Source: CAZZKE01 sp964655005
GTDB taxonomy: Bacteria; Pseudomonadota; Alphaproteobacteria; Rhodospirillales; JABHCV01
Length of the DNA: 17,871 nt
Direction of reading: 5' to 3'
Assembly: GCA_964655005.1 (NCBI GenBank)
Contig: CAZZKE010000061.1
Span: 1 to 17,871 of the forward strand
Shown: piece by piece, positions 7,075 through 14,367 of the stretch
Numbering within the stretch: position 1 is the stretch's first letter
How the letters are laid out: every line of letters starts with the position of its first letter
The notes under the pieces: generated by a model
The model's input: only the letters and a program-made list of their open reading frames with translations
The model's database searches: none
What the model was told of the DNA's origin: nothing
Made by a program: the position numbers and the translations under genes

Positions 7075-7920
7075 ATGTATGGCGAGTTTTTATTTGCCTT
7101 TGTCGCCGGGGCGATTGCGACCGCCAACCCGTGCGGTTTTGCGCTGTTGCCGGCCTATCTGGCGCGGCGTCTCGGGGCCGAAGATGCCGACTCCGCCGGG
7201 GGAGCCGATGGCGCCCTTCGGGCGATCATCGTCGGCGCCGTCACGACCTTTGGATTCGTGCTGGTTTTCGGCTTGATCGGCGCGGCGGTGTCGCTTGGGG
7301 CGTTCTGGCTGACCCGGACCCTGCCGTGGGCCGGGCTGGCAATAGGAATCATGCTTGTTGCGGTCGGCGTGGCGACGCTGTCGGGTCGCCGCGTGAGCAT
7401 CAGATTGCCGGTTATCGGGGCAACCGGGGCCGGTGGATGGCGTGGCGATCTGCTGTTCGGCGTCGGTTACGGTACGGCTTCACTGTCTTGCACATTACCG
7501 ATCTTCCTGTTGGTTACCGGCGCCGGCATGACCGGCAGTCTGGCCGTGAGTATGCTCAGCTTTGTCGCCTATGCCCTGGGCATGGGGGCCATTCTGACGG
7601 CGCTGGCGATCGCCGCCGCGCTGATGCGCCATGGCCTGGCGACCCGGATAAAAGGGATTACCCGTTACCTGGGCCGGTTCAGCGGCGCTCTTCTGCTGTT
7701 GGCCGGGGCCTATGTCTCCTACTATTGGGGGACGGCATTGTTCGCACCGGATCCGCTGGCCGATAACAGGGTTATCGATACCGGCGAATACTGGTCCGGC
7801 GCCATGCAGCAATGGCTGGACGGTCCCGACGGGGAAACTTTTCTGGTGGCGGTTTCCCTGATTCTGGTCGCGGTCTTTATTTGGGCGTTGGCGCGGCGGT
7901 CGGCGGCCGGCAGGCGCTAG
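7075..7920 (+). CDS. CcdA/DsbD-like membrane protein, copy 2
   Basis: A 281-residue paralogue of the preceding gene, aligning along its whole length: ATANPCGFALLPAYLARR (Cys20), TLPWAGLAIGI, SLSCTLPIFLL (Cys139) and SGALLLLAGAYVSYYWG. Both helix cysteines and their NPCG and SLSC contexts are kept, so both copies are probably active. The loop after helix 1 is longer and more acidic, and the last part has a stretch facing one side of the membrane (PDPLADNRVIDTGEYWSG) before a final helix and an Arg-rich end. AGAGGTGAT at 7061-7069 is its ribosome-binding site. It is the last gene of the mer operon; its stop lies 14 bp from the stop of the convergent YeeE-like gene, with no obvious terminator between. 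Confidence 0.85.
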   Translation: MYGEFLFAFVAGAIATANPCGFALLPAYLARRLGAEDADSAGGADGALRAIIVGAVTTFGFVLVFGLIGAAVSLGAFWLTRTLPWAGLAIGIMLVAVGVATLSGRRVSIRLPVIGATGAGGWRGDLLFGVGYGTASLSCTLPIFLLVTGAGMTGSLAVSMLSFVAYALGMGAILTALAIAAALMRHGLATRIKGITRYLGRFSGALLLLAGAYVSYYWGTALFAPDPLADNRVIDTGEYWSGAMQQWLDGPDGETFLVAVSLILVAVFIWALARRSAAGRR

Positions 7921-7934
7921 CCGGGCCCTTGCTA

Positions 7935-9029
7935 TTACCCGGTCGCAACGGGAGTCGATACGACCCCGATGTCAGTCTTGGGTTTGTGATTGTCGACCAG
8001 AAAATTGGTCAATCCCGCGCCGGCCCACATGGCGCTGAGCGCCACCCATGCGGTCATCGAGAAGACCGAGCCGCCGGTAACCCCGGCGCCTACGGCGCAA
8101 CCGCCTGCCAGCATGCCGCCGAACCCCATCAGCGCGGCGCCGACGATGTAGCGGGGCATACGGCGATCTCCGCCAAAGCATTCCATCTTGATATCCCGGC
8201 CCAGCAAGGCGGCCAGCAGCGAACCGGCGAACACGCCCGGCACCAGGCCCAGGCTAAAGTTGAATGGCAGGGTCGGACTGTTGATTAGCGACATCAGGGT
8301 GTCCGCCGAGGGGCCGATGAAGCTGATACTGGTCACTGGCACCTGTTCGAACGACTGATAGGACATGGAATAGGTGAAAAACCAGCCCAGGGCGATCATC
8401 AGGCCGACACCAAGGGCGCCAATGGTGATCCAGATACTGACGCGGTTGCGCAGGGCGAAAAAAAGCGCCGCCGCCAGAAAGGCCAGTCCGGCGACCAGCG
8501 CCATGTTGCCGTTCAGGCCCAGGATGGCGATCAGGTCGCGGCTGTATCCGCCTTCGACGGTCCACAGTTCGGACAGGTAAAGACGAACCGGAGACAATAC
8601 GCCGCGCAAAGACGCTTGGGCGGTTACCGTCAGGATTAAACCGGAGACCAGCGCCCGCAGGTTGCCGGTCGCCGACAGCACCAGCAGCCGGCTGGCGCAG
8701 CCGCGGGACAGTATCATGCCGCAACCGAACATCAGGCCGCCCAGGAGCGCCCCGGAAACACTGCCCCGGGCCGCCAGTTGGCGGGCGCTGGACACGTCTA
8801 GCAAATCGCCGGCGATCAGCAGTTGGGTGCCGGCGACGGCGGCGGAAAATGCCAGCAGCCAGATGGTGACCTTGGGGCCGATGGTCCCCTTGGAAAATTC
8901 GATTACCGCCGCCCGCATGCAAAACCTGCTGCGCTGCGCAAAAATGCCGAACAGCAGGCCGATAAGCAGACTGCCAAGGGTTAGGGTGACACCGTCACCA
9001 AGTTCGTCGATATATTTTATGAGGTCCAT
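7935..9029 (-). CDS. YeeE/YedE family sulfur-compound permease (TsuA-like)
   Basis: A 364-residue polytopic membrane protein of the YeeE/YedE family, whose studied member TsuA imports thiosulfate through conserved cysteines. Family signatures include FGIFAQRSRFCMRAA (Cys37), GGLMFGCGMILSRGCASR (Cys103, Cys111) and GGMLAGGCAVGAGVTGGSVF (Cys311), arranged as two related halves. The frame stays open to a GTG at 9056, but the ATG at 9029 has an AGGTG 5 nt upstream and is preferred. It faces the mer operon tail to tail. A promoter and palindromic operator-like site lie just upstream (9059-9100). It may supply reduced sulfur; a direct link with mercury handling is possible from position only. Substrate (thiosulfate, sulfide or another) cannot be read from the sequence. 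Confidence 0.88.
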   Translation of the reverse strand: MDLIKYIDELGDGVTLTLGSLLIGLLFGIFAQRSRFCMRAAVIEFSKGTIGPKVTIWLLAFSAAVAGTQLLIAGDLLDVSSARQLAARGSVSGALLGGLMFGCGMILSRGCASRLLVLSATGNLRALVSGLILTVTAQASLRGVLSPVRLYLSELWTVEGGYSRDLIAILGLNGNMALVAGLAFLAAALFFALRNRVSIWITIGALGVGLMIALGWFFTYSMSYQSFEQVPVTSISFIGPSADTLMSLINSPTLPFNFSLGLVPGVFAGSLLAALLGRDIKMECFGGDRRMPRYIVGAALMGFGGMLAGGCAVGAGVTGGSVFSMTAWVALSAMWAGAGLTNFLVDNHKPKTDIGVVSTPVATG

Positions 9030-9058
9030 GCAGGCACCTGTGAGGTCGGTACGCACTC

Positions 9059-9084
9059 TGTATATTATGTAATACTAATATACA
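9059..9084. promoter_or_regulatory. Operator-like palindrome upstream of the YeeE/YedE gene
   Basis: Perfect 9-bp arms, TGTATATTA (9059-9067) and TAATATACA (9076-9084), flank an 8-bp centre that itself contains GTA-A-TAC. It is AT-rich in a GC-rich neighbourhood and overlaps the predicted -10 box of the YeeE/YedE gene, so a bound repressor would block transcription. ArsR-type persulfide sensors (BigR/SqrR) often control such permeases from AT-rich palindromes, but the regulator here is unknown and none is encoded next to it. Confidence 0.55.
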
Positions 9085-9100
9085 ATGCGGCGAAAATCAA
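9072..9100 (-). promoter_or_regulatory. Sigma70-type promoter of the YeeE/YedE gene
   Basis: Reading the minus strand, TTGATT (9095-9100) and TAGTAT (9072-9077) are separated by 17 bp, about 45 bp upstream of the chosen ATG. The gap to purN is 74 bp, so the permease can be transcribed separately from the pur genes. Confidence 0.5.
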
Positions 9101-9103
9101 GCC

Positions 9104-9760
9104 CTAATATTGCGGCGGAGGGTTGATTGTCGATGCTACATTAATGCTTGAATTTTCTATGATAACACGTTCATTTTTAACAGTAATACGATCTTCCGCA
9201 ATAAATTTTACTGCCAAAGGGTAGATGATGTGTTCCTGCTTAAGGACGCGGGCCGCCAGGGTGGCGGCATCATCGTTGCCATAAACAGGCACCACGGCCT
9301 GGGCTATGATCGGGCCGCAATCCATGTCGGGGCGAACGAAATGGACGGTGCATCCGGAAAACCGGACGCCGGCGTCAATAGCCCGTTGATGGACATCGAG
9401 ACCCTTGAAGGTCGGCAGCAGGGATGGGTGAATGTTGATAATCCGGTCGCCCCGGGCGGTAACGAATTTATCGCTAAGCAGGCGCATGAATCCGGCCAGG
9501 CAGATCAATTCGGCCCCGGACCGGTCCAGGATACCGTCAAGGTCCCGTTCGAAGGCGTCGCGGCTTTTAAATGCCGTGTGATCGACAACGGCGTTCGGCA
9601 GGCCCGCCTGGTTGGCCCGCTCAAGCCCTCCGGCACCGGATACATTGCTGATTACCTGGACGATTTCAGCCGGAAAATCCAGCCCCCGGCAAGCCTCGAT
9701 CAATGATTGCAGGTTCGACCCACGACCCGAAATCAGGACCGCCAGCTTCAGCTTCGCCAT
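9104..9760 (-). CDS. purN: Phosphoribosylglycinamide formyltransferase
   Basis: A 218-residue cytosolic enzyme that formylates GAR with 10-formyl-tetrahydrofolate in the third step of purine synthesis. It has the N-terminal LISGRGSNLQSL phosphate loop, the catalytic INIHPSLLP with Asn109 and His111, and Asp147 in PDMDCGPIIAQ; these match E. coli Asn106, His108 and Asp144 with a constant offset of three. The last 15-20 residues (NSSINVASTINPPPQY) are a tail longer than usual. Its start overlaps the purM stop by 13 bp, so the two are translationally coupled. Confidence 0.96.
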   Translation of the reverse strand: MAKLKLAVLISGRGSNLQSLIEACRGLDFPAEIVQVISNVSGAGGLERANQAGLPNAVVDHTAFKSRDAFERDLDGILDRSGAELICLAGFMRLLSDKFVTARGDRIINIHPSLLPTFKGLDVHQRAIDAGVRFSGCTVHFVRPDMDCGPIIAQAVVPVYGNDDAATLAARVLKQEHIIYPLAVKFIAEDRITVKNERVIIENSSINVASTINPPPQY

Positions 9761-10806
9761 GACGCATCGATATTAACGATATCGACGCCGCCGCCGCCGC
9801 GTTCGATTACTTCGCCTATAACCATTGCATCTTCCCCGGCGTCGGCAAAACTTTTAATAACCGCTTCCAGGCGGTCCGGGGCGACGATGACCGCCATGCC
9901 GATGCCGCAATTGAAGGTCCGGGCCATTTCGCGGGGCGCGATTTCGCCCTGTTTCGCCAGCCAGGAGAATACGGCGGGCAAAGGCCATGTTTCGGCATCC
10001 AGCCGGGCACCGAGGTTTTTCGGCAGGACACGGGGGATATTTTCCAGCAGGCCGCCGCCGGTGATATGGGCCAGCGCCCGGACGCCGCCGCCGCCGATCG
10101 CCCCAAGGCAGCTTTTAACATATATCCGGGTCGGTTCCAGCAGGGCCTCCGCCAGGCTTTTCCCCGGTGCGAACGGGGCCTCGTTTGCATAATCCAGGCC
10201 GCCCAGGCTGATTACCTGGCGGACCAGCGAAAAGCCGTTTGAATGAAGGCCGCTGGATTTAAGTCCCAAAATGGCATCGCCGGCCCGGACCCCGCTGCCG
10301 GTCATAATCCGGTCCCGTTCGACGGCGCCGACGGCGAATCCGGCCAGATCGTAATCTCCGGTCGCGTACATGCCGGGCATTTCCGCCGTTTCGCCGCCGA
10401 TCAGGGCGCATCCGGCCAGGCGGCAGCCTTCGGCGATACCCGAAACGATGGCCGTGCCGGTCGCCACATCAAGCTTCGCCGTGGCGTAGTAATCCAGGAA
10501 AAACAGCGGTTCCGCCCCCTGCACGATCAGGTCGTTAACGCACATGGCGACCAGGTCGATGCCGACGGTATGGTGAATGCCCGCTTCTATGGCGACCTTG
10601 AGCTTGGTGCCGACGCCGTCGGTTCCGGCGACCAGCACCGGGTCGGTAAATCCGGCGCCTTTCAGGTCGAACATGGCGCCGAATCCGCCAAGGCCGGAGG
10701 CGACGCCGTCCCGCACGGTCGATCCGGCCAGCGGCCTGATCGCCTCGACCAACGCTTCGCCGGCATCGATATCGACTCCGGCATCCTTGTAGTTCAGGCC
10801 GTTAAT
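9748..10806 (-). CDS. purM: Phosphoribosylformylglycinamidine cyclo-ligase (AIR synthetase), ATT start
   Basis: Converts FGAM to AIR with ATP in the fifth step of purine synthesis. Recognisable segments are GLGGFGAMFDL, GTDGVGTKLKVA, HHTVGIDLVAMCVNDL, FFLDYYATAKLD, GGETAEMPGMY and HITGGGLLENIPRVLP. No ATG, GTG or TTG lies where the protein should begin: the first common start codon (TTG at 10752) would remove the conserved NYKDAGVDIDAGEAL segment. A perfect AGGAGG (complement at 10812-10817) sits 5 nt before an ATT at 10804-10806, which gives 352 residues, close to the usual 345-350, and an in-frame TAA lies further upstream. I therefore set the start at ATT; a CTG at 10795-10797 is the alternative. 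It is the first gene of purM-purN. Confidence 0.93.
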   Translation of the reverse strand: MNGLNYKDAGVDIDAGEALVEAIRPLAGSTVRDGVASGLGGFGAMFDLKGAGFTDPVLVAGTDGVGTKLKVAIEAGIHHTVGIDLVAMCVNDLIVQGAEPLFFLDYYATAKLDVATGTAIVSGIAEGCRLAGCALIGGETAEMPGMYATGDYDLAGFAVGAVERDRIMTGSGVRAGDAILGLKSSGLHSNGFSLVRQVISLGGLDYANEAPFAPGKSLAEALLEPTRIYVKSCLGAIGGGGVRALAHITGGGLLENIPRVLPKNLGARLDAETWPLPAVFSWLAKQGEIAPREMARTFNCGIGMAVIVAPDRLEAVIKSFADAGEDAMVIGEVIERGGGGVDIVNIDASWRS

Positions 10807-10817
10807 GGCTTCCTCCT
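10804..10817 (-). promoter_or_regulatory. Ribosome-binding site and ATT start of purM
   Basis: On the minus strand AGGAGG is followed by AAGCC and ATT. The strong Shine-Dalgarno at ideal distance is the main reason for choosing this rare codon. ATT initiation is known from infC of E. coli, where it makes expression sensitive to IF3. Confidence 0.65.
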
Positions 10818-10855
10818 CGGAAAATAATCCACTAGATTACGTACCTTGAAAGCAG

Positions 10856-10883
10856 AACATACTTTATCTGGACCCGTTTGCAA
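10856..10883 (-). promoter_or_regulatory. Possible sigma70-type promoter of purM-purN
   Basis: On the minus strand TTGCAA (10878-10883) and TATGTT (10856-10861) are spaced by 16 bp, about 50 bp upstream of the purM start, within the 76-bp divergent gap shared with the DUF2066 gene. No comparable plus-strand promoter was evident. Confidence 0.4.
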
Positions 10884-12022
10884 TGACCGATAATCGGCCC
10901 CTGTTAAAACACCTGCCGGTCGGGATTTTCCTGGCCCTGCTGGTGCTTTTGTCCGCCACCGAAGGGGCGGCGCAATTGCCGTCCCAGGCCGGTAATGTTT
11001 TCGAGGTCCGGGGGGTCCGGGTCGATGTTACGGCGGCATCGACCAAGGCGGCCCGCGACAAAGCCCGGGTATTAGGCCAGAATCAGGCGTTCCGGACGCT
11101 GCTGGAACGCCTGACCATGCGCGTGGATTATCCAAGGTTGCCGAAGCTTTCGACCGGTGAAATCACCCCTTATGTGCAGGATTTCGAAGTCGCCCGGGAA
11201 AAGGCCTCGGCGGTGCGCTATCTGGCGACTCTGAACTACCGCTTCAAGGCAAACAGAATAAGAGACCTGCTGATTGGACTGGCCATTCCGTTCGCCGAAA
11301 CCACTTCAAAGCCGGTTTTGGTGCTGCCGGTTTATCGCGCCGCCGGGGCGGTGCTGTTATGGGACGATCCCAATCCCTGGCGTGACGCCTGGGTCGCCCG
11401 GCCCGAAACAACGGCTTATTCGCTGATACCGACGATACTGCCGCAGGGCGATCTGGCCGATATCGCGGCGATCGGGCCGGAACAGGCGGTAGCCGGCGAC
11501 GGGGCGCGTCTTGCGGTGATATCGGCCCGCTACCGGACCGCAAGCACCATGGTCGCACTGGCAATTTTGAAGCTGGACAGGGGCCGGCCGGACCTTGAAG
11601 TCCGGGTCACCCGGTACGGCGGAGAACGGCGGGAACGGCCGATGGTCAAGAACTTTATGTCCGGCGATGGCGAAACGCTTGAACGGCTGTTGGCCCGCGC
11701 CGCCAGTGAACTGACCCGCCAGATCGAAGACGACTGGAAACGCGAGAATCTATTGCAGTTCGGTAATCGGGCGGTGCTTGCCGTAACCATCAGGATCGGC
11801 GGTCTGGAGGACTGGCTGAAGGTCAGGAAGCGCCTGGTCGGCGTGGCGGTTGTCAGGAGCACGGACCTGGTTATTATTTCGTTGGATGAGGTCCGGGTTA
11901 ATCTGAATTACATAGGGTCCCTGGAACAACTTTCCCTGGCCCTGGAACAGGCGGACTTGCGATTGCGCCGGGAAGGGGACGGCTGGGTTCTCGAATTACT
12001 GTCCGGCGGCGGTAAATCTTGA
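10883..12022 (+). CDS. DUF2066 family exported protein
   Basis: A 379-residue protein of unknown function. Residues 1-30 form a signal peptide (hydrophobic core GIFLALLVLLSATEGAAA-like, cut near AAQ), so it is exported. The mature part starts with FEVRGVRVDVTAAS followed by ARDKARVLGQNQAFRTLLERL, the pattern of DUF2066 proteins in Proteobacteria, and has alternating helices and strands without cysteines or evident catalytic motifs. The ATG at 10883 has only a weak ribosome-binding site. It heads an overlapping gene string with the phosphatidyltransferase, AI-2E family and HdaA-like genes, a grouping I recall from other Rhodospirillales near purM. A role in the envelope is suggested only by export and by the lipid-synthesis neighbour. 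Confidence 0.85.
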   Translation: MTDNRPLLKHLPVGIFLALLVLLSATEGAAQLPSQAGNVFEVRGVRVDVTAASTKAARDKARVLGQNQAFRTLLERLTMRVDYPRLPKLSTGEITPYVQDFEVAREKASAVRYLATLNYRFKANRIRDLLIGLAIPFAETTSKPVLVLPVYRAAGAVLLWDDPNPWRDAWVARPETTAYSLIPTILPQGDLADIAAIGPEQAVAGDGARLAVISARYRTASTMVALAILKLDRGRPDLEVRVTRYGGERRERPMVKNFMSGDGETLERLLARAASELTRQIEDDWKRENLLQFGNRAVLAVTIRIGGLEDWLKVRKRLVGVAVVRSTDLVIISLDEVRVNLNYIGSLEQLSLALEQADLRLRREGDGWVLELLSGGGKS

Positions 12023-12567
12023 TCCGGTTGCTTCCCAATATTATCAGTTTTTGCAGGCTGGCGGCGGTTCCGCTCGCCGTATGGCTGATCCTGAACGACC
12101 AGATTCTGCTGGCCTTCTGGCTGTTTGTCGCCGCCGGGGTAAGCGATGCCGTCGATGGTTTTATCGCCAAACGTTGCGATGCGGTGACGGTGCTTGGCTC
12201 TTATCTGGATCCGTTGGCCGACAAGGCGTTGCTGGTCAGTGTCTATATTACCCTGGGCGTCGTCGGCCACCTGGAAAACTGGCTGGTTATTCTGGTGGTG
12301 TTCCGCGATGTGCTTATTATCGGTGGCGCCCTGGTGTTTCAGACAATGACCCAATCGCTAATCATGCAACCCTTGTTCATCAGTAAAATCAATACTTTCG
12401 CGCAACTCGTTTTGGCCGCTCTGGTTCTTGCCGCGGTGGGGTTTAAGGTGGATACCGAGCCGTTCATGAGCATGATGCTGGGCGTGGTGGCGGTGACTAC
12501 CCTGCTTTCGGGGGCCATGTATGTTATCAAATGGACCCTGAAAGCCAACGCCCTGGAGGACAGGTAA
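12019..12567 (+). CDS. CDP-alcohol phosphatidyltransferase family protein (PgsA/Cls-like)
   Basis: A 182-residue integral membrane enzyme that should transfer a phosphatidyl group from CDP-diacylglycerol to an alcohol. The catalytic motif spans Asp43 to Asp68 (SDAVDGFIAKR and then LGSYLDPLADK), matching D-x2-D-G-x2-A-R-x8-G-x3-D-x3-D except that Lys51 replaces Arg. About five or six hydrophobic helices follow. The start is a TTG at 12019 overlapping the stop of the DUF2066 gene by 4 bp (TTGA), giving MIRLLPNIISFCRL, a normal beginning for the family. The next gene overlaps its stop by 1 bp. Whether it makes phosphatidylglycerol phosphate or cardiolipin cannot be decided from sequence. Confidence 0.9.
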   Translation: MIRLLPNIISFCRLAAVPLAVWLILNDQILLAFWLFVAAGVSDAVDGFIAKRCDAVTVLGSYLDPLADKALLVSVYITLGVVGHLENWLVILVVFRDVLIIGGALVFQTMTQSLIMQPLFISKINTFAQLVLAALVLAAVGFKVDTEPFMSMMLGVVAVTTLLSGAMYVIKWTLKANALEDR

Positions 12568-13676
12568 TGAGCCGGGATACCCCCGCACCCAATCGGCAAG
12601 CCCCGGCGAGCGCCCTGGTCAATACCGAAAAACAGGCGGCGTTCTGGATCATCCTGCTGCTCGCGATGGGCGGGTTGACCTATGCCTTAAGCGGCGTTCT
12701 GGCGCCCTTCATCGCCGGTCTGGCGGTCGCTTATTTCTTCGATCCGGTTGCCGACAGGCTGGAAAGCGCCGGATTATCCAGGGGACTGGCGGCGGGGCTG
12801 GTGATCGTCGTGTTTCTTGGCCTGGTGGTGGCCGTGGCGATGCTGCTGTATCCCTTGCTGCATTCCCAGATCATCGGTCTGCTGGACCGTATTCCCGACC
12901 TGATCGACGGCCTGCGGCAACTGGCCGCGCCGCTGCTCGAACAACTGAACGACAAGCTGGCGTCTTCCGATGCCGCCGGCCTGCAAGGGGCGGCGAAAAA
13001 GTATGCCTCGGGCGTCCTGTCCTGGGCCGGTAACCTGCTGCAAAGCCTGTGGAGCGGCGGGCTGGCGTTTTTCAACGTCCTGTCGCTGATGGTCATTACC
13101 CCGCTGGTGGCTTTTTACCTGCTGCGCGACTGGGACCGCATGGTTGCCCGGTTTGATGATCTGCTGCCGCGCGCCTCGGCGGCGACAATCCGCGAGCAGA
13201 TGCGCGAAATAGACGGCACCATAGCCGCTTTCGTACGCGGCCAGGCAACTGTTTGCCTGGTCCTGGGGGCGTGGTACGGGGCCGCCCTGACCCTGGCCGG
13301 GCTGGATTTCGGCCTGCTGGTGGGGCTTGGCGCCGGGCTGCTGGCTTTCGTTCCTTATCTGGGGGCGGGAATTGGCATGGTGGTCGGGGTCGCCATTGCC
13401 ATGCATCAGTTCACCGATTTCCCCGCCATCGCCATTGTCGCGGCCATATTCCTGGTCGGGCAAACGGCGGAAAGTTATTTCCTGACACCCCGTTTAATCG
13501 GAGACCGGGTCGGCCTGCACCCGGTATGGATTATTTTCGCCCTGCTGGCCGGTGGCGCCCTGTTCGGATTTACCGGCGTTCTGCTGGCCGTTCCGGTAAC
13601 CGCGGTGATCGGCGTGCTGGTGCGGTACTGGATATCCCGATATCTGGCCAGTCCGTATTATCGGAGCGATCAGTGA
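12567..13676 (+). CDS. AI-2E family transporter (PerM/YdgG-like membrane protein)
   Basis: A 369-residue membrane protein with about seven or eight helices and the family layout: a helical hairpin at the N-terminus (GVLAPFIAGLAVAYFFDPVADRL), a large soluble segment at about 98-150, and a conserved C-terminal half with LVAFYLLRDWDRM, AFVPYLGAGIG (about 260-270) and PRLIGDRVGLHPVWIIFALLAGG. Members include the E. coli exporters TqsA and PerM and sodium/proton antiporters, so the substrate is open. The ATG at 12567 overlaps the previous stop (TAATG) and follows GGAGG at 12555-12559; the open frame back to 12531 is overlap only. Its stop overlaps the next start by 4 bp. Confidence 0.9.
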   Translation: MSRDTPAPNRQAPASALVNTEKQAAFWIILLLAMGGLTYALSGVLAPFIAGLAVAYFFDPVADRLESAGLSRGLAAGLVIVVFLGLVVAVAMLLYPLLHSQIIGLLDRIPDLIDGLRQLAAPLLEQLNDKLASSDAAGLQGAAKKYASGVLSWAGNLLQSLWSGGLAFFNVLSLMVITPLVAFYLLRDWDRMVARFDDLLPRASAATIREQMREIDGTIAAFVRGQATVCLVLGAWYGAALTLAGLDFGLLVGLGAGLLAFVPYLGAGIGMVVGVAIAMHQFTDFPAIAIVAAIFLVGQTAESYFLTPRLIGDRVGLHPVWIIFALLAGGALFGFTGVLLAVPVTAVIGVLVRYWISRYLASPYYRSDQ

Positions 13677-14362
13677 ACGTTTCGTCCCAGCTTGTCATTG
13701 AATTCGATCACCGGCCCTCGCTCGGTGGCGAGGATTTCCTGGTCGCGCCGTGCAATGGCGAGGCCGTCGGCTGGCTCGACCGTTGGCAAAGCTGGCCCGG
13801 CCCGGCCCTGATTATCCATGGACCGGCCGGTTGCGGCAAAAGCCATCTGGGGCAGGTTTTCCTGAGGCTGTCCGGCGGCCTGAGGATTTCAGCGGCAAAA
13901 TTGCTGACTGCCGACCCGCCGACATTGCTTGGCGACGCGCCCGCCTGCCTGATTGAAGACGCCGACCGAACCGTCGATGCAAACACCGAACAGGCGCTTT
14001 TCCATCTGTACAACTGGGTCCATGAAGAAGGCCGGCGGATACTGCTTAGCGCGGCCAGTCCGCCGGCGCGCTGGCCGGTCAGGTTGCCCGATCTGGGTTC
14101 CCGGCTGCGGGCCGCGGTGGCGGTCGAAATAGGGTTGCCCGACGATGCCCTGTTAACCGCAGTTATGGTCAAACAGTTCGCCGACCGGCAGTTGGTTGTC
14201 GACAGCGATGTCATCGCCTTCGTTCAGGCCCGCATGGAAAGGTCTTTCGCCTTTGTGCGGGCGCTGGTGGAAGCCGCCGACACATTGTCTTTGACCGAAC
14301 ATCGGGCGATTACGGTGCCGTTGATGCGCCGGGTGCTGGATCGCCTCAAGGATAGGGAATAA
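13673..14362 (+). CDS. hdaA: HdaA-like DnaA-related replication regulator
   Basis: A 229-residue AAA+ protein related to DnaA but lacking its DNA-binding domain, the size of Hda/HdaA, which works with the DNA polymerase clamp to stimulate ATP hydrolysis by DnaA after initiation. An N-terminal QLVIEF segment (Gln6, Leu7) fits the clamp-binding motif of Hda. Walker A is GPAGCGKSHL (50-59), Walker B is ACLIEDAD (91-98), the sensor-1 region is LLSAASPPARW, and DLGSRLRA (141-147) provides the arginine finger. The GTG start at 13673 overlaps the preceding stop (GTGA), with GGAG 7 nt upstream. In several alphaproteobacteria this gene sits beside an AI-2E family gene and purM, as here. ppk, often next to it, is not found in this window. 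Confidence 0.88.
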   Translation: MNVSSQLVIEFDHRPSLGGEDFLVAPCNGEAVGWLDRWQSWPGPALIIHGPAGCGKSHLGQVFLRLSGGLRISAAKLLTADPPTLLGDAPACLIEDADRTVDANTEQALFHLYNWVHEEGRRILLSAASPPARWPVRLPDLGSRLRAAVAVEIGLPDDALLTAVMVKQFADRQLVVDSDVIAFVQARMERSFAFVRALVEAADTLSLTEHRAITVPLMRRVLDRLKDRE

Positions 14363-14367
14363 GTAAT

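Noticed and set aside
6399..7127. Minus-strand open frame of 242 codons opposite the CcdA-like gene
   Set aside because: Low-complexity Gln/Gly/Arg-rich translation typical of antisense frames; the plus strand encodes a convincing membrane protein.
7921..7934. Shared terminator between the convergent mer operon and the YeeE/YedE gene
   Set aside because: The 14-bp gap has no stem-loop with a T run.
12774..13463. Minus-strand open frame of 229 codons opposite the AI-2E family gene
   Set aside because: Gln/His/Arg-rich antisense artefact; the plus-strand protein has family motifs.
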